From Butyrivibrio sp. (GTDB taxonomy: Bacteria > Bacillota > Clostridia > Lachnospirales > Lachnospiraceae): 64,000 bases of DNA. The number at the start of each line of letters is the position of its first letter. The first letter of the stretch is position 1. The notes beneath the pieces were generated by a model. That model searched no databases, was not told the DNA's origin, and worked only from the letters and a program-made list of their open reading frames with translations. Shown piece by piece: positions 1 to 8,410 of this stretch. The DNA lies in the NCBI GenBank assembly GCA_015056655.1, contig SVFV01000001.1, positions 124,001 through 188,000 on the forward strand. The letters are read 5' to 3'. Position numbers and translations under genes: made by a program.

Positions 1-1
1 T

Positions 2-1663
2 TTACTCTGCAGCAACTTCTGATGCTAGCTTAAGAGCATCATCGATATGAGGAGCGAAGTTCTCTGCGCCAACCTTCTCGATAAAGCCGTCCTTCTCCAT
101 AGTTCTTCTGGGCTGCTCATTTACATGAGAGAAGATAAGACGAACGCCCCTTTTCTTGCAATCCTCATAGAGCATCTCAAGAGATCTCATAGCTGTTGCA
201 TCAAGAGCAGGAACACTTCTCATTCTGATAACAAGAGCCTTTGTGAATTCCTTAGTTGTGATGTTGGCAAGAGCATCAGCATCACCAAAGAACATAGGAC
301 CGCTGATCTCATATACGCGAACATGCTTAGGAACTACTCTTAATTCGATGCTGTCAGGATCCTCTGTCTGATCATCAGGATCAACATAAGTCCATCCTCT
401 TACAGATGACTCCTCGCTCATTCTCTTCATGAAGAGGAGGCAAGCAGCGATCATACCAACCTCAATAGCAACTACAAGGTCAAATACTACTGTAAGTACA
501 AATGTTGTAACAAGAACAATGATGTCACTCTTGGGAGCTGTCTTACAAAGATGTACGAAAGGTCTCCACTGACACATGTTATACGCAACCTGGAAAAGAA
601 TAGCTGCGATAGTAGGCATCGGAATAAGTGCTGCATAAGGCATAAGCACTACAAGTACAAGCAGAAGTACGATTGAGTGAACGATACCAGCGATAGGTGT
701 TCTACCACCGTTTTTGATATTAGCTGCTGTTCTTGCAATAGCACCTGTAGCAGGGATACCACCAAAAAGAACTGATCCGATGTTACCAGCACCCTGTGCG
801 ATAAGCTCCATGTTTGATCTGTGGTGTGAACCGATCATACCGTCTGCGACAACTGCTGAAAGAAGTGACTCAATAGCAGCGAGGATAGCGATTGTAAAGC
901 CGTTTGAGAATGATCCTCTTACAAGACTCCATGAGAAGTTAGGTGCATGGAACTTGGGAAGACCTCCATTGATCTGATAAAGGTCGCCGATTGTATTTAC
1001 CTTAAGGCCAAGCCCCTTAACCATAGCGATTCCAACAAGTACTGCAATGAGTGATGCAGGAATCTTTTCAAAAAACTTAGGCCATACAATAAGAACTGCA
1101 AGGCATACAGCACCAACGATAACTGCCTGGTAGTTGATTGTAGCAATGTTAGCTACAATAGCCTGAACCTTCTCAACAGTCTCAATTGTAACTGTTCCCT
1201 TTGGATAAGTAAGGCCCATGAAGTCCTTTATCTGTCCGATGAGAATTGTAACTGCGATACCTGCTGTAAAACCAGTTGTGATTGTGTAAGGAATGAATTT
1301 GATAAGACTTCCAAGTTTGAAAAGTCCCATAAGTATAAGCAGGATACCTGCAATGATGGTAGCCATCATAAGGCCGTCCATACCGTCCTTAGCAACGATT
1401 CCTGCTACGATTGTAGCAAAAGCTGCTGTGGGGCCTGCGATCTGAACTCTGCTACCGCCAAGGAAAGAAATGATAAATCCTGCAACGATTGCTGTGTAAA
1501 GACCTTCCTCAGGGCCAACGCCTGAAGCAAGTGCCAGAGCAATAGAAAGGGGAAGTGCGATGATCGCAACTATAATTCCCGAAATAACATCCGTGGTAAA
1601 CTGTTTGGCAGAATACTTCTTAATCACGGAAAATAACATTGGTTTGAGCTTTTCCTGTTTCAT
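2..1663 (-). CDS. SulP-family anion transporter with C-terminal STAS domain
   Basis: This 553-residue polytopic membrane protein belongs to the SulP (SLC26-like) family, which carries sulfate, bicarbonate or other small anions across the cytoplasmic membrane. The first ~430 residues are nearly continuous hydrophobic helices and include the family signature around GSRVQIAGPTAAF (about residues 70-82). The last ~110 residues form a soluble STAS domain (from about VRVYEISGPMFFGDAD). A strong AGGAGGA site precedes the ATG by a few bases. It lies downstream of the sulfoquinovose operon but behind a terminator at 1784-1823, so it probably has its own promoter in 1664-1783, where I could not fix one. 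The substrate cannot be read from sequence. A link to sulfur chemistry of the neighbouring operon is only an inference from position. Confidence 0.9.
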   Translation of the reverse strand: MKQEKLKPMLFSVIKKYSAKQFTTDVISGIIVAIIALPLSIALALASGVGPEEGLYTAIVAGFIISFLGGSRVQIAGPTAAFATIVAGIVAKDGMDGLMMATIIAGILLILMGLFKLGSLIKFIPYTITTGFTAGIAVTILIGQIKDFMGLTYPKGTVTIETVEKVQAIVANIATINYQAVIVGAVCLAVLIVWPKFFEKIPASLIAVLVGIAMVKGLGLKVNTIGDLYQINGGLPKFHAPNFSWSLVRGSFSNGFTIAILAAIESLLSAVVADGMIGSHHRSNMELIAQGAGNIGSVLFGGIPATGAIARTAANIKNGGRTPIAGIVHSIVLLLVLVVLMPYAALIPMPTIAAILFQVAYNMCQWRPFVHLCKTAPKSDIIVLVTTFVLTVVFDLVVAIEVGMIAACLLFMKRMSEESSVRGWTYVDPDDQTEDPDSIELRVVPKHVRVYEISGPMFFGDADALANITTKEFTKALVIRMRSVPALDATAMRSLEMLYEDCKKRGVRLIFSHVNEQPRRTMEKDGFIEKVGAENFAPHIDDALKLASEVAAE

Positions 1664-1783
1664 AATCTCCTCCTAAAAAAAAGTAAAAACTCATGTGGTA
1701 CATTCTTTATTTTTCAAGTATAGATAAATTTAGGCAATCTATAATACTTTATCACATTATTTTATTACATCAAGATTTTATAG

Positions 1784-1823
1784 AAAAAAATAACGATGAC
1801 AGTCACTTTTGACTATCACCGTT
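1784..1823 (-). terminator. Rho-independent terminator of the sulfoquinovose operon
   Basis: Arms at 1792-1805 and 1810-1823 pair with one mismatch and a short loop. On the minus strand the hairpin is followed by an unbroken T run (complement of 1784-1790). It lies just after the ROK gene, ending the operon. Confidence 0.85.
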
Positions 1824-1834
1824 TTCTCTTTTTA

Positions 1835-2992
1835 TTATGACTGACCCTCCAATACTTCATTTAAAAATACAGCCAGTCCTTCTGTATGATTGATTTTCTT
1901 ATATAAATCAGTAGCAACAAAGAAGTCATCCTTAACCAAGGGATCGTACTCTTTGTATGCTTTTATAAAGCTCTCAACACATCCGGGGATTTCAAACATA
2001 TATCCCACAAGAACAACATGGTGCGGATCCAGAATGCTTATACTATTTCTAAGATTGTAAGCAAGCATATCAAGCTTTTTATCAATAATCTGCTTGATCT
2101 TGGGATCCTTAATAATATCAAGGTCTCTAATATCCAGGGTCTCCACTCCCAGTTCACTCTTAACCTCTGCACGAATCGCGCTTGTAGAAACATAGGTCTC
2201 AAGGCAACCCTTACGTTTACAGTTACAAAGTCTTCCATCCTTAACCGCTGTCATATGACCTATCTCAGCAGCCATCTTGTTGGAACCCTGATAGATTTTC
2301 CCATCGATAATAATGGATGCACCAACGCCAGGTCCCCATTTAAGGACAAAGAGATTATTTACTGAACGTCCAAGTCCAAAGTAAATCTCTGTCTGCGCAT
2401 ACGCTTTAAGGTTATTCTCAACCACAACAGGTATTCCCAGTTCCTTTTGAACAAGCTCAGCAACAGGAATACTTTCAGTCCAGATATTATAGGTGTTTAA
2501 GCTGATTCCCTTTTTCCTGTCCACATTTCCAGGAATGGTAACTGCTGCTCCAAGTACCTTCTCCCTTACGATATCGTTTTTCCAGAAAAGCTTCTGGCAC
2601 TCGTCTGTTACAGTCTTAAAGAATGTCTCAGGATCCATATTCTTATCTGTAGGGATAGTGCAGTTGCAGAGAATCTTACCTTTTATATCAGTAACTGCGA
2701 TGTAGGTTGTGTCGGATTCGACAGCGATGCAAAGAACATTCCTGTACTCAGGATTGATATCGACCAGTATCTTTTTTCTACCAGCTCTTTTCTCCTCCTC
2801 CGCTTCTCCAAGCTCAACAATAATGCCTTCCTCTAGAAGTTCAGAGCAAATCAAGGTTACAGAGGCGGCAGTAAGGCCTACCGTCTCTGCTATATCTTTT
2901 CTTGACATCGCTCCGTTGTTGTTCAAAAGAAGCAGGATTGATGCGCGGTTACTCAGTTTTACGTTTTCTAAGTTTATCCCCTGATATTTCAT
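1835..2992 (-). CDS. ROK-family transcriptional regulator, likely regulator of the sulfoquinovose operon
   Basis: The 385-residue protein has an N-terminal winged helix-turn-helix (about residues 18-60, GAMSRKDIAETVGLTAASVT) followed by a ROK/NagC-type sugar-sensing fold. The zinc signature is visible as GHMTAV...CNCKRKGCLE near residue 245-265. It is the last gene of the run, 21 bp behind the isomerase, with only a weak ribosome site, so it is probably made at low level by co-transcription. ROK repressors usually release DNA when a sugar or sugar phosphate binds. A sulfoquinovose-pathway intermediate is the natural inference here. The operator-like palindrome at 11927-11957 is its best candidate target. 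Confidence 0.85.
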   Translation of the reverse strand: MKYQGINLENVKLSNRASILLLLNNNGAMSRKDIAETVGLTAASVTLICSELLEEGIIVELGEAEEEKRAGRKKILVDINPEYRNVLCIAVESDTTYIAVTDIKGKILCNCTIPTDKNMDPETFFKTVTDECQKLFWKNDIVREKVLGAAVTIPGNVDRKKGISLNTYNIWTESIPVAELVQKELGIPVVVENNLKAYAQTEIYFGLGRSVNNLFVLKWGPGVGASIIIDGKIYQGSNKMAAEIGHMTAVKDGRLCNCKRKGCLETYVSTSAIRAEVKSELGVETLDIRDLDIIKDPKIKQIIDKKLDMLAYNLRNSISILDPHHVVLVGYMFEIPGCVESFIKAYKEYDPLVKDDFFVATDLYKKINHTEGLAVFLNEVLEGQS

Positions 2993-3013
2993 ACCACATA
3001 TATACCACTTAAT

Positions 3014-4354
3014 TTAATAGCGCACAATATCTACATCAAGCATATTACCAAGTTTTTCAAGTTCCTCGGCAATATTCTTATAAATTACAACATAGTGAGG
3101 CTCCCAACCGCTCTTGATTGTCTCTTTTACAATCTTCTCAGCAGGTTCCTTTGTCTGAACAACGATGGATGCTCCGTTAAACTGCTTGGGCTTATCCATT
3201 ACATTTCCTTCTGCGATGAAGAATCTGAACTTGCCTTCTGCAGTTCTTCCTACTCTGAAAATTGTAGCCTCTTCAGATGCCTTGCAGCCAAAGTCCATAA
3301 CAGGTCCGATTTTTCTATTAGGATGAACGCCTACTGCTGCACCGGTGTCGCAGCGTGCAAGGTTGCAAGCTGCCATTCCGCAGTGCCAGAAAGTGATTGA
3401 GCTCTCATTTTCATCCATTGAAACAGGATCGCCAAAGAATGTTGACTGACCAGTGAAAGCTGTTCCAATGTACATTGAAAGTGCACCATATACGTCTGCT
3501 TCGCAGCTTGCAGGAATATTTACTGCATTGAGAAGAGATAATACCATGCACACAGGTGTGCCAAATTCTGTGAAGAAATCAGGCCAGCAGCGTGATGAAA
3601 TAGCGCCGATCTTATTTTCCTCAACATAAGCCTTATAAGCCTTATAAAGTCTTGCAAAATCCTTGATGTTGTTCTCAGGCATTGCCTCAAGTCCAACTAC
3701 CTTTTCCTTTGCTTCTTCAAGGTCAGAGGCACACTCTTCATCTGTATATGCCTTTGCCTTGTTTATAAGCTCTCTTGCTTCGATTGCTTCAAGAGTTACA
3801 CCAAACTTGCTAAGAAGTTCAGCATCAAGCGCTCTACCAAATCCAAAGCCCTGAGGTGTATGTCCGATTGCAGACATCTTAAGGCTCTTAAGCTCTTTCT
3901 TTACCTTTGCAGCAAGGATAGTAGCCTCTATTTCTTTTCTTGCCTTATCCTCTGTGGGTGCACCAAATACGTGCTCGAATTTGCCCTCACCTCTGAATGC
4001 GCAGATTGCATTAGCTGCTGAGTAAGCGCCTGTAAGAGAGTTACTGCGAAGTCTTGTGCCATCAATAATAGGCTCTCTGATTGTCCAAAGAAGTACAGGG
4101 CAGTCAAATCTTCTAAGCACTTCGCTTGCATAAGCAGCGTTTGCGAAAGTGATATTCTGAAGTACTACAAGATCAGGATTTTTATCCTTAACAAATTCTG
4201 CAACTGCATCTACAGTAAGCAGAATGTCTTCTGGAACAAGGATGTCCTTATCTATAGCCTTTAAAAGCTCGATTGATTTATTAAACTGCTCATGGGCAGT
4301 TACCATTTCGTATGTTCCAACTCCGATAGGAACATAAATAACCTGAAAACTCAT
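3014..4354 (-). CDS. sftI: Sulfoquinovose isomerase (L-fucose isomerase-like), transaldolase-type sulfoglycolysis
   Basis: This 446-residue cytosolic protein has the two-part fold of L-fucose/L-arabinose isomerases. It would interconvert sulfoquinovose and 6-deoxy-6-sulfofructose, the first step of the sulfo-transaldolase pathway. Likely metal or substrate ligands are Glu285 and Asp287 (SCEADVYGALS) and His324 (TFWHCGMAA), judged from the usual acidic pair plus His of this fold. An isomerase of this family is paired with a small transaldolase in described Firmicute sulfoquinovose clusters. It follows the DUF4867 gene by 17 bp and has a GAGGA site before the ATG. The call rests on family plus operon. 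The protein alone could be an isomerase for another sugar. Confidence 0.8.
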   Translation of the reverse strand: MSFQVIYVPIGVGTYEMVTAHEQFNKSIELLKAIDKDILVPEDILLTVDAVAEFVKDKNPDLVVLQNITFANAAYASEVLRRFDCPVLLWTIREPIIDGTRLRSNSLTGAYSAANAICAFRGEGKFEHVFGAPTEDKARKEIEATILAAKVKKELKSLKMSAIGHTPQGFGFGRALDAELLSKFGVTLEAIEARELINKAKAYTDEECASDLEEAKEKVVGLEAMPENNIKDFARLYKAYKAYVEENKIGAISSRCWPDFFTEFGTPVCMVLSLLNAVNIPASCEADVYGALSMYIGTAFTGQSTFFGDPVSMDENESSITFWHCGMAACNLARCDTGAAVGVHPNRKIGPVMDFGCKASEEATIFRVGRTAEGKFRFFIAEGNVMDKPKQFNGASIVVQTKEPAEKIVKETIKSGWEPHYVVIYKNIAEELEKLGNMLDVDIVRY

Positions 4355-4371
4355 AACAATTTCCTCATTTA

Positions 4372-5040
4372 TTAATAGTGAAGTTCCTTGTTTTCACCTA
4401 AAAGTCCGGGGAATGCTCCCTGTTTCATAAGTGGTTCTCTCTCTGGGTGAGATATTACCCACTTATTTCTCTGAAGAAGAAGTCTCTCTTCGCCGGTTTC
4501 CTTTTCAGGCTTCTTATCAAGTGGAGTATTTGTTCCTCTGGGAAGAATTACGACTCCCTTAAAACCTTCATCACACACTCTTACAGGTGAGAGGTGAAGA
4601 GTTGTCTGGAACATCTCGATCGCTGTTCCCTTTGGTACGAAGAAAACTCTCGCATCCTCTACCTTATATGTATTATCATTTGCTATTTCCCATGTATGTC
4701 CAAGAACCAGCATGAAGTCTGTAACCGCAACATTTATTTCGCTTCCCTTATGATACTCGAAGCCGTTATATGTTGTATTTCTTCCGTTGCAGTAGCCCAC
4801 CTGAACCGGCATGTCCCCATAGAAAAAGCCCTGAACATCAGCTACTACTGAAAGCTTTTCCATCTCCGGTACAGAAGCCACATACACGTTTCCATTTTCA
4901 GGAATGTCTGTGTTCTCTTCCATATACTTAATCATTTCGGAAAAATCGTATCCCTCAACGATATTTCCGTATGTCTTAAATAATTCATCAAATACTGATG
5001 TGATCTTTACGTCATTTACTTCATTTAATCTATCAAGCAT
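4372..5040 (-). CDS. DUF4867 family protein, sulfoquinovose operon
   Basis: The 222-residue soluble protein resembles DUF4867 and has a beta-rich, cupin-like centre. Notable segments are NVYVASVPEME (about 51-61), VQVGYCNGRNTTYNGFEYHKGSE (about 80-102) and VEDARVFFVPKGTAIEMFQTTLHLSP (about 127-152), where His99 and His149 with nearby Glu residues could bind a metal. It lies between the reductase (21 bp upstream) and the isomerase (17 bp downstream). That arrangement suggests a sugar mutarotase/epimerase-like or isomerase-accessory role on sulfoquinovose. No signal peptide or membrane helix is seen. The biochemical role is not known to me, so the function is inference only. Confidence 0.75.
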   Translation of the reverse strand: MLDRLNEVNDVKITSVFDELFKTYGNIVEGYDFSEMIKYMEENTDIPENGNVYVASVPEMEKLSVVADVQGFFYGDMPVQVGYCNGRNTTYNGFEYHKGSEINVAVTDFMLVLGHTWEIANDNTYKVEDARVFFVPKGTAIEMFQTTLHLSPVRVCDEGFKGVVILPRGTNTPLDKKPEKETGEERLLLQRNKWVISHPEREPLMKQGAFPGLLGENKELHY

Positions 5041-5061
5041 ACCTTCTTCACCGCCCAGAAA

Positions 5062-5919
5062 TTATCTGTCTCTTACAACCTTGATAGTTGCTCTGAAGTC
5101 TTCTTTTGCCATTCCTCTGTCGAGAGCTGTCTGATAAACATCAAGTGCATTCTCTTCACCAGGCATCTTTACTCCGCACTCTTTTGCAAGATTTACGCAG
5201 ATGTTTACGTCCTTAGCCATGTTCTCAATTGAGAATGCTGTTGTGTAGTCCTCAGCCTCAAGCTTTTTAGCCTGTCCGTCGAGGTACCAGTTTGAAGCTC
5301 CGCCGTATGAAACAGCTGTTGCAAAATCAGGAATTGAAATTCCATTTGCCTTTGCAAGAGTGATTGTCTCGTTAACACCGTTCTGAATCTGAGAAACAAG
5401 TGCGTTGTGACAAATCTTCATTACAAGACCCTTGCCATTGTCGCCCATGCGGATTACGTTGCATCCCATGTATAAAAGGATGGGCTTCATAGCTTCGTAT
5501 GTTTCTTCGTCACCGCCAACATAGATACCAAGTGTTCCATCGATAGCAGCGGGCTTTGACTTAACAACGGGAGCATCGATGAATCTTGCATCCTTTGCTT
5601 TTACCATCTTGGAGATCTCAACTGAAACGCTGGGATCGATTGTACTCATGTCGATACAGGTCTTTGTTTCATCAAGTACGTCCAAGATTCCCTCATAAAC
5701 TGCTCTTGAATGCTCACTCTTTGGAACCATTGAAATGATTACGTCTGAGTTCTTTGCAAGTTGAACTGAGTTCTCGCAGGCAACTGCACCTTTTGATGCA
5801 AGAAGATCAACCTTCTCTTTTACAAAATCGAAACAGTAAACTGTATCGTCATGCTTTTTTACTATGTTCTCGCACATGGACTCGCCCATGATACCAAGAC
5901 CGATAAAACCGATTTTCAT
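5062..5919 (-). CDS. 3-Hydroxyisobutyrate dehydrogenase-family reductase, likely sulfolactaldehyde reductase
   Basis: The 285-residue enzyme has an N-terminal Rossmann fold with GFIGLGIMGESM (residues 4-15) and the family catalytic Lys168 in GKGLVMKICHN. In this operon it should reduce 3-sulfolactaldehyde to 2,3-dihydroxypropane-1-sulfonate (DHPS), re-oxidising NAD(P)H, as E. coli YihU does. The usual substrate loop of the family (DAPVSGG) reads DAPVVKSKPAAIDGTL here (residues 115-130). The two lysines at 120 and 122 are plausible sulfonate contacts. A GGGAG ribosome site precedes the ATG. It sits between the transaldolase and DUF4867 genes. An anaerobe would excrete DHPS, which fits reduction rather than oxidation to sulfolactate. 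Confidence 0.8.
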   Translation of the reverse strand: MKIGFIGLGIMGESMCENIVKKHDDTVYCFDFVKEKVDLLASKGAVACENSVQLAKNSDVIISMVPKSEHSRAVYEGILDVLDETKTCIDMSTIDPSVSVEISKMVKAKDARFIDAPVVKSKPAAIDGTLGIYVGGDEETYEAMKPILLYMGCNVIRMGDNGKGLVMKICHNALVSQIQNGVNETITLAKANGISIPDFATAVSYGGASNWYLDGQAKKLEAEDYTTAFSIENMAKDVNICVNLAKECGVKMPGEENALDVYQTALDRGMAKEDFRATIKVVRDR

Positions 5920-5948
5920 ACTTTATATCTCCCTGTCTTTTTATGGAA

Positions 5949-6012
5949 GTTACGCCTCGTTTTACTCGGCGTAACACGTTCGAACCAGACTCGATAATAC
6001 CTCGTCAGGTTC
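5949..6012 (-). other. Tandem intercistronic hairpins between transaldolase and reductase genes
   Basis: Hairpin A (5949-5975) has 8-bp perfect arms GTTACGCC/GGCGTAAC. Hairpin B (5982-6012) has arms GAACC/GGTTC extended by GAC/GTC across a mismatch. Neither is followed by a clear T run, so they look like mRNA processing or stability elements rather than terminators. Confidence 0.45.
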
Positions 6013-6029
6013 TCACAGCCGCTAAGTGA

Positions 6030-6716
6030 TTACTTTTTAGCTGTGTTGTCCCAAGCTTCGCAGAATGTTGCAAGACCCTGATTTGTGTAAGCGTGCTTCA
6101 TGCAATCCTCATATACTGCAAGTCCGCATGTAACGATGTCAGCACCAGCAACAGCGCAATCAGCGATCTGCTTAGGTGTACGGATAGCCGCGCAGATGAT
6201 TTCTGTCTTGCCATAGAAACCGTAGTTCTTGTAGATCTCTACGATGTTCTTGATATACTCTTTGCAATCTTCGCCGTTCTGCTCTTTCCAACCGATGAAA
6301 GGTGAAACGAATAATGATCCGTTCTTTGCAGGAAGAATTGCCTGTGAAGGTGAGAAGATAAGTGTTACGTTTGTTCTGATGCCTTCCTTCTCAAGGATTC
6401 TTGCAGCTGCGATACCAGGTGCGATTGCAGGAATCTTAATTACGAAGTTAGGGCTGATCTTTGCAACCTCTCTTGCCATCTCAACCATGTCTTCTGTCTT
6501 GTCAAAGTGAGGATTGATCTCAACTGATACAGGGAACTTGTCAACTCCCTCAAGACCCTCTTCCTTGATCCAGTTTGCGATATCTGTAATAGCTGTCATA
6601 AAGGGCTTTCCACTTGCCATGATGTGGCGGGGATTTGTTGTGACACCGTCGATACCAAATGTGTTATATGCCTGTTTGATTTCATCAAGTTTTGCACTGT
6701 CTAAGAAAAATTTCAT
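6030..6716 (-). CDS. sftT: 6-Deoxy-6-sulfofructose transaldolase (small transaldolase/FSA fold)
   Basis: At 228 residues this matches the short transaldolase / fructose-6-phosphate aldolase subfamily, a TIM barrel. The Schiff-base lysine is Lys94 in FVIKIPA, and the N-terminal MKFFLDSAKLDEI and GVTTNPRHI segments are typical of the family. In transaldolase-type sulfoglycolysis the enzyme removes a dihydroxyacetone unit from sulfofructose, hands it to glyceraldehyde 3-phosphate to form fructose 6-phosphate, and releases sulfolactaldehyde. Its place between a sugar isomerase, an aldehyde reductase and a GH31 enzyme supports that role over a general pentose-phosphate transaldolase. A GGGAGG site lies 8 bases before the ATG. 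Confidence 0.85.
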   Translation of the reverse strand: MKFFLDSAKLDEIKQAYNTFGIDGVTTNPRHIMASGKPFMTAITDIANWIKEEGLEGVDKFPVSVEINPHFDKTEDMVEMAREVAKISPNFVIKIPAIAPGIAAARILEKEGIRTNVTLIFSPSQAILPAKNGSLFVSPFIGWKEQNGEDCKEYIKNIVEIYKNYGFYGKTEIICAAIRTPKQIADCAVAGADIVTCGLAVYEDCMKHAYTNQGLATFCEAWDNTAKK

Positions 6717-6769
6717 TGTATTGCCTCCCGAAAAGATATTGGTTAATTGTTTTAAGCAATTCTTATCTT

Positions 6770-6796
6770 ATCAATTTAGTCAATATAGTCAATATA
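6770..6796 (-). promoter_or_regulatory. Three 9-bp direct repeats upstream of the transaldolase gene
   Basis: Read on the minus strand, TATATTGAC occurs twice followed by TAAATTGAT, in exact 9-bp phase. The TTGACT of one copy, a 16-bp gap and TAAGAT could form an internal promoter for transaldolase and downstream genes. The site lies in a 173-bp AT-rich gap, long for this operon. Confidence 0.35.
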
Positions 6797-6889
6797 TAGT
6801 TGCTATTATTAATATTTTTGTCGCTTTGCTTAAACTGATTAATTTATTTTTGTTAATTAATCCCAGTAATTTTCTCTAATCCATATATT

Positions 6890-8317
6890 TCAATTCAAAA
6901 TGCCAAATCCTGGCCATACGAGCATTGTGATATAGCCCACAAAAGCAGCTACCAGCATTCTTACAAATGCCACAACTAAGCCGTTTTTCAGAAGTTTATC
7001 AGGGTCAAGTCCGTAAGATACTGAGATTGCTCTCACACTTACCGGCAGAATTGACTCAAAGTTCATGGCCATTGCTGTTGTAAACACATAAGGAATGGGG
7101 TTTAGTCCCATCTTCTGTGTAACACCTATGACAATTGGAAGTGTTACAGCAGCTGATACTGTACTGTTTGTCATCTCTGATATGACGCAGGCAAATATCG
7201 TAAACACAAGAATTGTCACTAATCCACCGCTCAAATTAGCTGAGGATATCATGTTTGCAATAACATCATTAGCACCGGACCCCGTAAGTATCTGTCCAAG
7301 AGCAAGTCCGCCGGCAAACAAAAGAAGCATTCCCCACATAACTTCCTTCTGAGCCTTTTCCCAGGTAAGAAGCATATCCTTCTTTTCAAAGGAAACGATA
7401 ACGAAGTTAGCGCAGCCAAGTATAAGGAAAAGATACGCAGGCACAAGTCCCGGCAAAAGATCTGCATAAAGCGGTCTTACAAAGGAACCCAGCATTGCCA
7501 TAATAAAGAGTACAAGGCTTATCTTCTCGTCCTTTTTCATAGGTCCAAGTTCCTTATAACATTCCTCGAAATACTCCTTTGTTCCTTCAAGTGAGCTTGT
7601 TTTCATAGGTTTTAAGAGCATTGTAAGAAGTACTGCGACAGTAGCGATCATTGTGTAGGGAAGCATTCTTATTATCCAGTCGATGTACATGAATTCTTTT
7701 CCCGTGAACTCCTCAATAAAAGCTATTGCTGTAATGTTCATTGCTCCGCCAAGAGGTGTTCCTGCGCCGCCGACCTGAGAGCCCCACGCAATTGCGCAAA
7801 GTATAGGTGTTGCCGCCTCACAGCTTTTGATGTCCTTATAGCCTGCTGCCGCAAGCATGGAAACAGCTATCGGGGTAAAGATTGCTACAACCACAACGTT
7901 TGGCATCATGTTTGAGAGCACAATCGCTGCAAGGAGCCATACTGTGATCTGAGACTTCATGGATGGTCCGATAAGTGAAAGTGCCTTAAGGGATATTCTT
8001 TTATCAAGTCCTATCTCACTCCAGGGTGCAGTGAGAAGGCATGATCCAAATATAAGGATTATGCTGCCTGATGCGTACTGGGAAATGACATTTTCCATCG
8101 GAATGATGCCAAATATTGCATTTATCACTCCGGGAAGAAGGGCTGTAACAGTGATATCTACAGGCCTTGTAACCCACCAGAAAATCATCCAGAGTGCTGT
8201 TCCGATTCCTTTTGCCGCTGCGTAATCAATGACTCCGGTTTTTCCTAGGCCAAGGCTTACTGCAAAAAACAGCGCTGGTCCTTCGATCAGGTTAATCCTT
8301 ATTTTTTGGGTACTCAT
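6890..8317 (-). CDS. SLC13/DASS-type anion permease, candidate C3-sulfonate exporter
   Basis: This 475-residue polytopic protein belongs to the divalent anion / arsenite permease superfamily (SLC13, CitT-like). It shows paired re-entrant-loop regions around WGSQVGGAGTPLGG (about 183-196) and SEMTNSTVSAAVTLPIVIG (about 385-403), the family's Asn/Thr/Pro substrate motifs. The operon already has a sugar importer, and the pathway must excrete DHPS, so an exporter (or exchanger) of sulfonate is the simplest role. Import of sulfoquinovose or a counter-anion is possible. It follows the GPH gene by 93 bp across a stable hairpin (8364-8404). An AAAGGAG site precedes the ATG. Confidence 0.8.
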   Translation of the reverse strand: MSTQKIRINLIEGPALFFAVSLGLGKTGVIDYAAAKGIGTALWMIFWWVTRPVDITVTALLPGVINAIFGIIPMENVISQYASGSIILIFGSCLLTAPWSEIGLDKRISLKALSLIGPSMKSQITVWLLAAIVLSNMMPNVVVVAIFTPIAVSMLAAAGYKDIKSCEAATPILCAIAWGSQVGGAGTPLGGAMNITAIAFIEEFTGKEFMYIDWIIRMLPYTMIATVAVLLTMLLKPMKTSSLEGTKEYFEECYKELGPMKKDEKISLVLFIMAMLGSFVRPLYADLLPGLVPAYLFLILGCANFVIVSFEKKDMLLTWEKAQKEVMWGMLLLFAGGLALGQILTGSGANDVIANMISSANLSGGLVTILVFTIFACVISEMTNSTVSAAVTLPIVIGVTQKMGLNPIPYVFTTAMAMNFESILPVSVRAISVSYGLDPDKLLKNGLVVAFVRMLVAAFVGYITMLVWPGFGILN

Positions 8318-8363
8318 TTTGTTGCTCCTTTAGTTAACTTTTTTAATCAATTATTGTATTTTT

Positions 8364-8404
8364 AAAGCAGATTTAAAGCGTGGTTCCGTGCTTAAATCTG
8401 CTTT
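8364..8404 (-). other. Intercistronic hairpin between the two transporter genes
   Basis: Perfect 13-bp arms (8364-8376 and 8392-8404, AAAGCAGATTTAA and its complement) flank a 15-nt loop. There is no T run on either side, so it probably adjusts mRNA stability between the importer and the permease. Confidence 0.5.
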
Positions 8405-8410
8405 ATCAGC

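Noticed and set aside
3095-3400. Plus-strand frame opposite the isomerase gene
   Set aside because: Shadow of the isomerase frame without initiation signals.
5976-6012. tRNA-like segment with GTTCGAACC
   Set aside because: No acceptor stem, D arm or anticodon arm can be built. The T-loop-like match is part of a simple hairpin.
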